From positions 1,460,501-1,524,500 of the forward strand of contig NZ_CP022372.1 of the NCBI RefSeq assembly GCF_002220095.1: a stretch of DNA of 64,000 nucleotides, in the 5' to 3' direction. This document shows, piece by piece, positions 50,999 through 59,450 of this stretch. The position numbers and the translations under genes are program-made. Each line of letters starts with the position of its first letter. The stretch's first letter is position 1. This DNA is from Bosea sp. AS-1. Lineage in GTDB: Bacteria; Pseudomonadota; Alphaproteobacteria; Rhizobiales; Beijerinckiaceae. The notes beneath the pieces were generated by a model. It was not told the DNA's origin. It did not search any database and worked only from the letters and a program-made list of their open reading frames with translations.

Positions 50999-52729
50999 TC
51001 AATGAATCTCGGGTTCCGAGACCTTCGCCGTGCCCTCCAGATAGTCGAAGTCGCAGCCCTTGTCGGCCTGCCTGATATGGGCGGCCGACATCCTGCCCCA
51101 GCCGCGTGGATAGTCGCGGTTCGGCGGCGTCCAAGTCGCGAGGCGCGCGGCGATCTCGGCGTCGCTCAGGTTCACGGAGATGCTGCGGGCCTCGACATCG
51201 ACGCTGACGATGTCGCCTGTCCGCACCGCAGCGAGCGGCCCCTTGATGTAGGCTTCCGGTGCGACATGCAGAATGCAGGCGCCGTAGCTGGTGCCGCTCA
51301 TCCGGGCATCCGAGATGCGCAGCATGTCGCGCACACCCTGCTTCAGGAGCTTCTTCGGGATTGGTAGCATGCCCCATTCCGGCATGCCCGGCCCGCCGAC
51401 CGGGCCGCAATTCTTCAGCACCATGACGTGATCGGGCGTGACGTCGAGGTCCTCGTCATTCACCGCCCGCATCATCGCGTCATAGTCCTCGAAGACCAGG
51501 GCCGGGCCGGAATGCTTCAGAAGATGCGGTTCGGCCGCCGAAGGCTTCATCACGCAGCCATCCGGCGCGAGGTTGCCCTTGAGCACGGCGAGCCCGTTCG
51601 CGGTCGAGATCGGCCGGTCGAGTGGGCGGATGACGTTGTCGTCATAGACCTGGGCCAGCGCGATGGTCTCGGCCAGCGGCTTGCCGGTGACGGTCATGGC
51701 GCCCGTGTGGAGCTTGCTTTCGAGCTGCTTCAGCAAGGCAGGGAGCCCGCCGGCATAGAAGAAGTCCTCCATCAGGAAATCGCCGGAAGGACGCAGATTG
51801 GCGATCACCGGGATCTTCCGGGAGAAGGCGTCGAAATCGTCGGGTGTCAGCGGCACCCCGGCCCGGCCGGCCATGGCGACGAGATGGATGATGGCGTTGG
51901 TCGAGCCGGCAACGGCCATGTGCACCGTCAGCGCGTTCTCGAAGCTCTCGCGGGTCAGGATCTGATCGGGCGTCAGGTCCTCCCAGACCATCTCGACGAT
52001 GCGCTTGCCCGCCGCGGCCGCCATGCGCGGGTGGGCGGAGTCGGCGGCGGGGATGGCGGAGGCACCGGGGAGCGTCAGGCCAAGCACCTCGGCATGGCTC
52101 ATCATGGTCGCGGCGGTGCCCATCACCATGCAGGTGCCGTAGGAGCGGGCGATGCCACTCTCCATGTCGTGCCACTGCGCCTCGGTGATGTTCCCGGCCT
52201 GCTTCTCCGCCCAGTACTTCCAGACGTCGGCGCCGGAGCCGAGCACCTTCCCGGCCCAGTTGCCACGCAGCATCGGCCCGGCCGGCACGAAGATGAAGGG
52301 GAGGCCGGCGCTGCAGGCCCCCATGATGAGCGCGGGCGTGGACTTGTCGCAGCCGCCGAGCAGCACGACGCCGTCGAGGGGATGGGAGCGGATCGATTCC
52401 TCGGTCTCCATCGCCAGGAAGTTGCGATAGAGCATCGTCGTCGGCTTCTGATACTGCTCCGAGACCGACATCACCGGGATCTCGACCGGGAAGCCACCGG
52501 CGGCCCAGACGGCGCGCTTCACCGCCTCGGCGCGATCGCGCAGATGGGTGTGGCAGGGATTGACCTCGGACCAGGTGTTGACCACGCCGATGACCGGCTT
52601 GCCCATGAACTCCTCATGCGAGAAGCCCATCTGCAGCGTGCGCGAGCGGTGGCCGAAGGAGCGCAGGTCGCTCGTCCCGAACCAGCGGAAGCTGCGCAGG
52701 GTCTCGGGCGTCTTGCGGGGGCGGGACAT
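50999..52729 (-). CDS. IlvD/Edd-family sugar-acid dehydratase (L-arabonate dehydratase-like)
   Basis: 576 aa. Fe-S dehydratase of the IlvD/Edd family. The three cluster cysteines lie in NPCHTHL (~57), LGGCDKSTPA (~125) and GTCMVMGTA (~198). Length and the RSRTLQMGFSHEEFMGKPVIG-like start fit the L-arabonate/D-xylonate branch of pentose oxidation rather than valine synthesis. No arabinose dehydrogenase or KDA dehydratase gene is adjacent. Same strand as the epimerase upstream (65 bp gap). Confidence 0.85.
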   Translation of the reverse strand: MSRPRKTPETLRSFRWFGTSDLRSFGHRSRTLQMGFSHEEFMGKPVIGVVNTWSEVNPCHTHLRDRAEAVKRAVWAAGGFPVEIPVMSVSEQYQKPTTMLYRNFLAMETEESIRSHPLDGVVLLGGCDKSTPALIMGACSAGLPFIFVPAGPMLRGNWAGKVLGSGADVWKYWAEKQAGNITEAQWHDMESGIARSYGTCMVMGTAATMMSHAEVLGLTLPGASAIPAADSAHPRMAAAAGKRIVEMVWEDLTPDQILTRESFENALTVHMAVAGSTNAIIHLVAMAGRAGVPLTPDDFDAFSRKIPVIANLRPSGDFLMEDFFYAGGLPALLKQLESKLHTGAMTVTGKPLAETIALAQVYDDNVIRPLDRPISTANGLAVLKGNLAPDGCVMKPSAAEPHLLKHSGPALVFEDYDAMMRAVNDEDLDVTPDHVMVLKNCGPVGGPGMPEWGMLPIPKKLLKQGVRDMLRISDARMSGTSYGACILHVAPEAYIKGPLAAVRTGDIVSVDVEARSISVNLSDAEIAARLATWTPPNRDYPRGWGRMSAAHIRQADKGCDFDYLEGTAKVSEPEIH

Positions 52730-52794
52730 GGTCGTTTCCTCGAGGCTGGCCGGGAGCTTCGACGCATGTCCGCTCCGCTTCGTCTGCCGTGAGT

Positions 52795-53823
52795 TTAGAC
52801 CTTGTAAAACGAGCGATACCAGTCGACGAAGCGGGCAATGCCATGCTCGATCGGCGTATCGGGGCTGAAGCCGACGCGGGCGGCGAGATCGGAGACATCG
52901 GCATAGGTCGCCGGTACGTCGCCGGGCTGAGCCGGGAGGTGGCGCTTGGTCGCCTTGCGCCCGCAGGCCTCCTCGACGACTGCGATGAAGCGGTCGAGCC
53001 TGACCGGCGTGTGGTTGCCGATATTGTAGATGCGGTAGGGCGCCGCCCCGGTCGCGGGGTCGGGCCGTGCCAGGTCGAAATCCGGATCGGCCTGCGCCGG
53101 TTTACCGGCAAGCCGCACGATCGCTTCGCGAATGTCGTCGACATAGGTGAAGTCGCGGCTCATCTCGGCCTCGGCATAGACGTCGATGGGACGGCCTTCG
53201 AGGATCGCCTTGGTGAACTTGAAATAGGCCATGTCCGGCCGGCCCCAGGGGCCGTAGACCGTGAAGAAGCGCAGGCCCGTGGTCGGGATGCCGTAGAGGT
53301 GGGAATAGGAATGCGCCATCAGCTCGTTGGCGCGCTTGGTCGCGGCATAGAGCGAGACGGGGTGATCGGCACCGTCATGCTCGCTGAAGGGGACCTTGGC
53401 GTTGGCGCCGTAGACCGAGCTCGACGAGGCATAGACGAGGTGGTCGACCGGATTGTGCCGGCAGGCTTCGAGGATCGAGAGAAAGCCGTCGAGATTGGCG
53501 CTGGCATAGGCGCGCGGGTTTTCCAGCGAGTAGCGCACGCCGGCCTGCGCGGCGAGATGGATCACGACCTGCGGACGGAAGCTGGCGAAGGCGGCCTGCA
53601 CCGCGTCGTAATCGGCGATGTCGATCTGCTCGAAGGAAAAGCCGTTGCGCGGCAGAAGCCGGTCGAGCCGGGCCTGTTTCAGGGCCGGGTCGTAATAGGG
53701 CGTGAGATTGTCGATGCCGAGGACGGTCACCCCCGCACCCAGCAAGGCCTCGGTGACGTGGAAGCCGACGAAGCCGGCGGCTCCCGTCAGCAGGACCCGT
53801 TCGAAAGATGTGTTTCTGTCCAC
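52795..53823 (-). CDS. UDP-glucuronate 4-epimerase (GalE-type extended SDR)
   Basis: 342 aa. LLTGAAGFVGFHV (~11), IDNLTPYYDPALKQ (~38), ASSSSVYG (~125), catalytic YAATK (~152), LRFFTVYGPWGRPDMA (~178) and MSRDFTYVDDI (~210). The DNLTPYYDPxLK and YGPWGRPDMA blocks are those of the enzyme making UDP-galacturonate from UDP-glucuronate. The latter comes from the UDP-glucose dehydrogenase encoded at 55611. The start appears to be GTG 53823. Confidence 0.9.
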   Translation of the reverse strand: MDRNTSFERVLLTGAAGFVGFHVTEALLGAGVTVLGIDNLTPYYDPALKQARLDRLLPRNGFSFEQIDIADYDAVQAAFASFRPQVVIHLAAQAGVRYSLENPRAYASANLDGFLSILEACRHNPVDHLVYASSSSVYGANAKVPFSEHDGADHPVSLYAATKRANELMAHSYSHLYGIPTTGLRFFTVYGPWGRPDMAYFKFTKAILEGRPIDVYAEAEMSRDFTYVDDIREAIVRLAGKPAQADPDFDLARPDPATGAAPYRIYNIGNHTPVRLDRFIAVVEEACGRKATKRHLPAQPGDVPATYADVSDLAARVGFSPDTPIEHGIARFVDWYRSFYKV

Positions 53824-53932
53824 ACGAAACTCTGCTGGCTAAGGAACGCGAGGCGTCGCGCGATCGCCTCCGTAGTGCGGTGCTTTCTCGGATTTGGCAA
53901 GGCTGTCCCGGGTCGTCGCCGGATTCTCCAGC

Positions 53933-55354
53933 TTAGCGCGTCTGTGCCGCCGCGAAGGCGAGGTTCTCGGCGAGCAGCGCCTCGGCGGCCTCCGGGGTCG
54001 GAGCCTCGACATAGACACGCAGCTCCGGCGCATTGCCCGAGGCCCGGAAATGCACGGTCGCGCCGTTGCCCAGCGTCAGGCGCAGGCCATCCCGCCGGTC
54101 GCGCGCGGCGACGCCGCCCTGTGCGGCGAAGGCCGCGTCGCGAAAGTCTGCCGTCTCGTCATCGAGGCGCGCGATCAGCGCGGCCGTCCGCTCCTGCGGG
54201 ATCTCCTGGAGGCGGTTCGACAGGGCGATGGCGAAGCGGGCCTCCGCTGCGATCGCGCTCAACGGCTTGCCTTCCTTTTGCACCAGGGCGAGCGTTGCCA
54301 GGATCGGCAGCATGGCGTCGCGGGTGGGGAGGGCAGCGAGGCTCCGGCCGTCGCGCGCCACCTCCGAACCCAGGAGGACACCGCCATTGGCCTCGAAGCC
54401 GACGACGATCCGTGCGCCCTCGGTTTTGGCCTGCTCCATGCCGGCGATGACATAGGGCGAGCCGACGCGGGTGCGGACGACCTTTTCGAACAGGCCGGGT
54501 CGCTCGAGAGCCGAGTTCGAGGTGACGGGCGTGACGATCGTATCGGCGCCGAGAAAGCGCGCCGTCAGCGCGCCGACCAGGTCGCCACGCAGGAAGCGGC
54601 CGGTCTCGTCGGCGACGAGGGGCCGGTCGGCGTCGCCGTCGGTCGAGACGATTGCGTCGAGAGCCTGCTCGCCGGCCCATTGCCGCGCCAGCGCCTCGTC
54701 TTCGGGTCGGAGTGCTTCGGTGTCGACGGGGATGAAGCGATCGCTGCGTCCCAGGGGGACCGCGCGGGCTCCGAGCGCGGCGAGGACATCGCTGATGACA
54801 TCACGCCCGACGGAAGAGTGCTGATAGACGCCGACCGTCATGCCGGCCAGGGCTTCATTTCCGAAGAACGCTGCGTAGCGCGCGCGATAATCGGCGGTGG
54901 CTTCGCCCTGAGCCGGCTTGACGGAAACCGCTGGCGCAGCGGTGAGCGCGAGCTTCGCATGCCAGGCGAGGATGCGCGCCTCGTCGGCTTTGTCGATCTC
55001 GCCCGCGGCACGGTAGAACTTCAGTCCGTTGCGGTCGTCGGGGATATGGCTGCCCGTCACCATGATGGCCGGCGCGCGCCGCTTCATCGCCGCCAGCGCC
55101 AGCGCCGGTGTCGGTAGGGCCCCGCAATCGATCGGGACGAGGCCGGCATCGGCGACGGCTTGCGCGCATTGCGAGGCGATGAGCGGGCTCGACGAGCGCA
55201 GGTCCCGGCCGATCAGGACTTCGCCGGCGGGTCCGGCAGCCTCATCCTCGCGCAGCATGGCGCAGAAAGCCCGGACATGGCCGTAGGTCGGCAGGCCAAC
55301 GAGTTCGCTGACAAGGCCACGCAGGCCCGATGTTCCGAATTTCAGGCTGGTCAT
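53933..55354 (-). CDS. Phosphomannomutase/phosphohexomutase
   Basis: 473 aa. Alpha-D-phosphohexomutase family: KFGTSGLRG at the start, the phosphoserine loop VTGSHIPDDRNG (~98), Mg2+ loop TDGDADRPL (~238), sugar loop GFEANGGVL (~318) and the phosphate-binding loop RASGNAPELRVY near the end. It makes mannose 1-phosphate for the GDP-mannose enzyme at 59451. ATG 55354 starts the KFGTSG block at the expected place. Divergent from the UDP-glucose dehydrogenase gene. Confidence 0.9.
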   Translation of the reverse strand: MTSLKFGTSGLRGLVSELVGLPTYGHVRAFCAMLREDEAAGPAGEVLIGRDLRSSSPLIASQCAQAVADAGLVPIDCGALPTPALALAAMKRRAPAIMVTGSHIPDDRNGLKFYRAAGEIDKADEARILAWHAKLALTAAPAVSVKPAQGEATADYRARYAAFFGNEALAGMTVGVYQHSSVGRDVISDVLAALGARAVPLGRSDRFIPVDTEALRPEDEALARQWAGEQALDAIVSTDGDADRPLVADETGRFLRGDLVGALTARFLGADTIVTPVTSNSALERPGLFEKVVRTRVGSPYVIAGMEQAKTEGARIVVGFEANGGVLLGSEVARDGRSLAALPTRDAMLPILATLALVQKEGKPLSAIAAEARFAIALSNRLQEIPQERTAALIARLDDETADFRDAAFAAQGGVAARDRRDGLRLTLGNGATVHFRASGNAPELRVYVEAPTPEAAEALLAENLAFAAAQTR

Positions 55355-55543
55355 GATCGCTGCGCAGGAGAGGTTGGCGGGCGGGCGCAAGCTAGCTCGC
55401 GCCTGATGGCGGTGTCACGCTGTGCGTGCATTCTGTCATGGAGCGCCGCTATATCGGGCCAAGCCGGAGTAGTTGCGCAAGCCACGAGGGTCATGCAAAC
55501 GGAGTTGACGCAGCGTTATAACCTTAACAAGTGACAAATCGGT

Positions 55544-55571
55544 TTGGCCCGTTGGCCGCTCATGTTATTTT
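55544..55571 (+). promoter_or_regulatory. Candidate promoter of the UDP-glucose dehydrogenase gene
   Basis: TTGGCC (55544-55549), 16-nt spacer, TATTTT (55566-55571). Just downstream is a 9-bp hairpin with one mismatch, GCAGGTGCG-agatga-CGCGCCTGC (55572-55595), and then AGGAG before the start codon. The gap to the divergent mutase gene is about 250 bp. Confidence 0.45.
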
Positions 55572-55610
55572 GCAGGTGCGAGATGACGCGCCTGCTTCCA
55601 GGAGTCAAAG

Positions 55611-56957
55611 ATGAAGATCGTCATGGTCGGGTCCGGATATGTCGGACTCGTGTCAGGAGCCTGCTTTGCCGACTTCGGTCATGAGGTCGTCTGCGTCGAC
55701 AAGCAGGAGAGCAAGATTGCCGCTCTGAAACGCGGTGAGATTCCGATCTTCGAGCCCGGCCTTTCCGAGCTGGTGCGAACCAACGCCGCGGCGGGTCGGC
55801 TGACCTTCACCACCGACCTTGCCGGCCCGGTGTCGAAGGCGGACGCGGTGTTCATCGCGGTGGGCACGCCTTCGCGGCGTGGCGACGGCTTCGCCGATCT
55901 TTCCTATGTCTACGCCGCGACGCGCGAGATCGCCCAGGCACTGAACGGCTACACGGTCATCGTGACGAAATCGACCGTGCCGGTCGGCACCGGCGACGAG
56001 GTCGAGCGGATCGTCCGGGAGCTGCGGCCGGATGCCGAGTTCGCCGTGGTCTCCAATCCGGAATTCCTGCGCGAAGGCGCGGCGATCGAGGACTTCAAGC
56101 GGCCGGACCGGATCGTGATCGGCGCCGAGGAGGAGAGGGCGCGCGAGGTGATGGCCGAGGTCTATCGGCCGCTCTACCTCAACAGCGCACCGATCCTGAA
56201 CACCAGCCGGCGCACGGCCGAGCTGACCAAATACGCCGCGAACGCCTTCCTCGCGACCAAGATCACCTTCATCAACGAGATGGCCGATCTGTGCGAGCAG
56301 GTCGGGGCCAATGTGCAGGACGTCGCGCGCGGCATGGGGCTCGACAACCGCATCGGTTCCAAATTCCTGCATGCCGGCCCCGGCTATGGCGGCTCCTGCT
56401 TCCCGAAAGACACGCTGGCGCTGATCAAGACCGCGCAGGATTTCGGGACGCCTGCCCGGATCGTGGAGACCGTCGCGGCGGTCAACGACCAGCGCAAGCG
56501 CGCGATGGGGCGCAAGGTCATCGCGGCCTGTGGCGGCTCGGTGCGCGGTAAGACGATCGCGGTGCTGGGGCTGACCTTCAAGCCGAACACAGACGATATG
56601 CGCGACGCCCCGTCGATCGCGATCGTCACGGCACTGCAGGACGGCGGGGCGACGGTGCGCGCCTTCGACCCCGAAGGCATGGAACAGGCGAAGGCGGCGC
56701 TGCCGGGCGGAGTGGTCTATTGCTCGGACGCCTATGAGTGTGTCGCAGGCGCCGATGCAGCCGTCATCGTGACGGAATGGAACATCTTCCGGGCGCTGGA
56801 CCTGGATCGCGTCAAGAGCACCATGGCCGCTCCGCTTCTGATCGATCTGCGCAATGTCTATCGGCCGGACCAGGTTCGCGCGAAGGGCTTCACCTATCTC
56901 GATGTCGGGCGTGGCGTTCATGCGGCAGAGGCGGGTGCCAAGGTCGTGGCCGCCTGA
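55611..56957 (+). CDS. ugd: UDP-glucose 6-dehydrogenase
   Basis: 448 aa. Two-step NAD-dependent oxidation of UDP-glucose to UDP-glucuronate. MKIVMVGSGYVGLVSGACFA (Rossmann), STVPVGTGDEV (~120), NPEFLREGAAI (~150), KYAANAFLATKITFINE (~205, catalytic Lys), the nucleophile Cys in GPGYGGSCFPKDT (~260) and TFKPNTDDMRDAPS (~320) are complete. AGGAG lies 6 nt before ATG 55611. Feeds the epimerase at 52795. Confidence 0.95.
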   Translation: MKIVMVGSGYVGLVSGACFADFGHEVVCVDKQESKIAALKRGEIPIFEPGLSELVRTNAAAGRLTFTTDLAGPVSKADAVFIAVGTPSRRGDGFADLSYVYAATREIAQALNGYTVIVTKSTVPVGTGDEVERIVRELRPDAEFAVVSNPEFLREGAAIEDFKRPDRIVIGAEEERAREVMAEVYRPLYLNSAPILNTSRRTAELTKYAANAFLATKITFINEMADLCEQVGANVQDVARGMGLDNRIGSKFLHAGPGYGGSCFPKDTLALIKTAQDFGTPARIVETVAAVNDQRKRAMGRKVIAACGGSVRGKTIAVLGLTFKPNTDDMRDAPSIAIVTALQDGGATVRAFDPEGMEQAKAALPGGVVYCSDAYECVAGADAAVIVTEWNIFRALDLDRVKSTMAAPLLIDLRNVYRPDQVRAKGFTYLDVGRGVHAAEAGAKVVAA

Positions 56958-57078
56958 AGGAGACGCCGCTCGTCTTCGTCCTGACAGCGATCGTCCTGCC
57001 TTCGTTACATGGGCTGGTGATACGGATCGTAAAGGCAAATGGGCTTATCCACGCAGCGTAGGCTTCTGCGGGGAACCC

Positions 57079-57165
57079 ATGCTGCTGTCTCTCGGTATCG
57101 TCTGGCTCGCCTGCGCTGCCATCTTTCTCGAGCTGGCGGACCGAGCTCCTCTCATCGAGGACTAG
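57079..57165 (+). CDS. Possible 28-residue membrane peptide
   Basis: MLLSLGIVWLACAAIFLELA, then DRAPLIED: one hydrophobic helix and an acidic end. GGGGAA precedes the ATG at 57079. It is too short to be sure, but the length and pattern fit small single-pass membrane proteins. Confidence 0.33.
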   Translation: MLLSLGIVWLACAAIFLELADRAPLIED

Positions 57166-57763
57166 GGGCCTTGGCCAGCCTGCGCGTCGGGGTCCTGACC
57201 CGCGCGCAGCTGGCGTCGCAGCGCGGCCACGGTTCGCTCGCATCCGGCTATACTCTGCGGCGTCAGCCTCACCGATGAAGCGGTTCATTCCCTAAGGGAA
57301 TTATCTGTTTTTCGGCCGGATTCTGTGACGATTTTGTATTTTCGGCTTTCGAGCCGCTCTCCTCAACTTTGGCGGCTGGCATTTTCTTGGCGTCAGTCGA
57401 CTTTCGCGCCAGGTGAAAGCTTCTCTGTCGAGGGACCCTGAGAGGGAGTCCTCCCGGCGCTTTGCGCTTGGCGAGGCTTCTCGGAGAGGTGTCATCCTCG
57501 CCGGGTTGCGTTGCGCTCAAGGCCACCCTGCAAAACAGCATGGTGGCCAATCCTGCGCTGCTACCGATCGATTTTTCAGGGGCTTGGCGTGTTTTTGAGC
57601 AGCAGGCCCGAACGCTGATCGTGTGCGTTGGCGTTCATTTTGCGCGGATTCAGCCGCCGCAGCGGCCTTTTACAGCCGAGATCACGGAATGCCGCGATGG
57701 CGCCCGCCAGGGTGTTTTCGCCGGCTCGGAACCTTCGCCTGACCAAAAGGTTTTCACTCCGTT

Positions 57764-57787
57764 AAAAAAGAGACGCCTTCGGTCTCT
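57764..57787 (-). terminator. Leftward-reading terminator-like hairpin in the leader of the second transferase gene
   Basis: On the minus strand AGAGAC-cgaaggc-GTCTCT is followed by six T (complement of 57769-57764). No minus-strand gene lies to its right, so it would stop antisense transcription, or the hairpin serves another purpose in the plus-strand leader. Confidence 0.6.
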
Positions 57788-57853
57788 AGTTGAAATTAGA
57801 CTTAAAAAGTCGTAACCACCATCGGGCACCAGGCAAGCAGTTCGGGATTTCTC

Positions 57854-59305
57854 ATGGCGATCGATATTGTCGCCGCTGGTGGCGTGCGCCGCGAGCGCGG
57901 GAGTTGGTTCCGCTACGATCGGGCCGGTCATGTCGTGGCCGGAGTCGATATTGTGGTCATCGTCGTGGCGAGCCTGCTGTGCGGGGTGGCCTATGGCTTC
58001 GTGCGGGGCGGCACCACCCACGTCCTGTTCGACACACTCGACTCCGTTGCGTTGGGAGCGCTTTTTGCGGTTCTCTTCGTTCTGCTCATGCAGCTGCGCG
58101 GGCTCTATCGACCTGTCGAACTCCTGCAGCCATTCCGGCAATTTTCGAATGCCCTGGCATTCTGGGTGGCCGTGACCGCTTTCCTGACCCTGATCGGTTT
58201 CGCCCTCAAGGCCGGGCACATGGTTTCGCGTGGGGCGACGATTTCGTTCGTTCTCGTCGGGTTCATCGCGGTCGCGGCTCTGCGCTTCTTCTGGCATGGC
58301 TGGATGCGGCGCGCGCTTGAGAACGGCACATTCGCAACCCGGAGGATCGCCCTCGTCGGGGACGAAGAGACGCTCGATCGCGCCAAGCTGATGCATCGCC
58401 TCGAGCCGTTCGGCCTTTCGGTTGCTGCTCGTTTCAAGCTCCCTTCCGATGCCTCGGCTGAGAGAAGCGCTCTGTCGAACACGATTTCCAATGTGGTTGC
58501 GGGGCTGCGCGGTTCTCAGATCGACGAGGTGGTCGTCGCGCTCGGTCCCGGCCGGTTCGAGCTGGCGGAGCGCCTCGTCGGCGGACTGCGGATCCTCCCC
58601 TTGCCGATCAAGCTGGTGCTCGATCCGAAGCTGGGCGACCTGGTGAGACGCCCGAGTCAGCTCTTCGCCCATGACGTCGTCGCGGTCGAGATGCACCGGG
58701 CGCCGATGTCGATCGCCGAGCGCTCGATCAAGCGGGGGCTCGATGTTCTCGTCGCCGGAACGACGCTGTTGCTGATCGCGCCATTGCTGCTGCTGACGGC
58801 GGCGGTGATCCGTCTCGACAGTCCCGGCCCGATCCTGTTCAAGCAGACGCGCAACGGCTTCAACAACCGGCCGTTCCAGATTCTGAAGTTCCGCAGCATG
58901 CGGGTGATGGAGAACGGCGACACCATTCGTCAGGCGTCACGTCATGACAACCGGGTCACCAAGATCGGCCGCTGGCTTCGCAAGCTGAGCATCGACGAGT
59001 TGCCGCAGCTCTGGAACGTGTTGCGCGGCGAAATGTCGATCGTCGGGCCACGCCCGCATGCGCTGGCCCATGACGCTCACTACGAGAAGCTGATCGGCGA
59101 CTACCCCTATCGACAGCACGTCAAGCCGGGCTTGACCGGATGGGCGCAGGTCAACGGCAGCCGCGGCGAGACGCCGACCATCGAAAGCATGGCAGAGCGC
59201 GTGCGCCTCGATCTCTGGTATGTCGAGAACGCCAGCGTCTGGCTCGACATCCGGATCATTGCCCGCACCTTCACGACGCTCCTCAACGTCAAGCATACTT
59301 ATTGA
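57854..59305 (+). CDS. Polyprenyl-phosphate glycosylphosphotransferase (WcaJ/PHPT family), copy 2
   Basis: 483 aa, same architecture as copy 1 at 45603: about four membrane segments (30-155), a Rossmann-like domain with RRIALVGDEETLDRAK, a further membrane segment (~300-318) and the C-terminal catalytic domain (KRGLDVLVAG, FKQTRNGFNNRPFQILKF, KLSIDELPQLWNVL, SIVGPRPHALAHD, KPGLTGWAQVNGSRGE). It starts polysaccharide synthesis on undecaprenyl phosphate. Located directly before the GDP-mannose and dTDP-rhamnose genes, it is a good candidate for the initiating enzyme of the polymer they feed. Confidence 0.93.
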   Translation: MAIDIVAAGGVRRERGSWFRYDRAGHVVAGVDIVVIVVASLLCGVAYGFVRGGTTHVLFDTLDSVALGALFAVLFVLLMQLRGLYRPVELLQPFRQFSNALAFWVAVTAFLTLIGFALKAGHMVSRGATISFVLVGFIAVAALRFFWHGWMRRALENGTFATRRIALVGDEETLDRAKLMHRLEPFGLSVAARFKLPSDASAERSALSNTISNVVAGLRGSQIDEVVVALGPGRFELAERLVGGLRILPLPIKLVLDPKLGDLVRRPSQLFAHDVVAVEMHRAPMSIAERSIKRGLDVLVAGTTLLLIAPLLLLTAAVIRLDSPGPILFKQTRNGFNNRPFQILKFRSMRVMENGDTIRQASRHDNRVTKIGRWLRKLSIDELPQLWNVLRGEMSIVGPRPHALAHDAHYEKLIGDYPYRQHVKPGLTGWAQVNGSRGETPTIESMAERVRLDLWYVENASVWLDIRIIARTFTTLLNVKHTY

Positions 59306-59450
59306 CCATCGCCCGGCGTTGACGTTGACGGTCATGAACCGGTGATGCAGCTATCGAGCGCGGCGCAGGCTCCTCGCAGGCAGGCGGGTCCGAGCAGTGC
59401 TGGCTCCGCCCCGGCGAACGGTTTTTGCACCAGCCATGTTGAACGGACAC

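Larger units (their letters stand above)
56958..57853. other. Long gap with few supportable features
   Basis: About 900 bp between ugd and the second glycosylphosphotransferase gene. I can support only a possible 28-residue membrane peptide (57079-57165) and a terminator-like hairpin on the minus strand (57764-57787). The A+T content rises towards the right end. Other open frames look like noise. A promoter for the transferase gene should lie here, and possibly an sRNA that I cannot see by eye. Confidence 0.5.

Noticed and set aside
57269..57550. 93-residue minus-strand open frame in the gap before the second transferase gene
   Set aside because: No recognisable content, no ribosome site at its start and no conserved-looking composition; the gap has several such overlapping frames.
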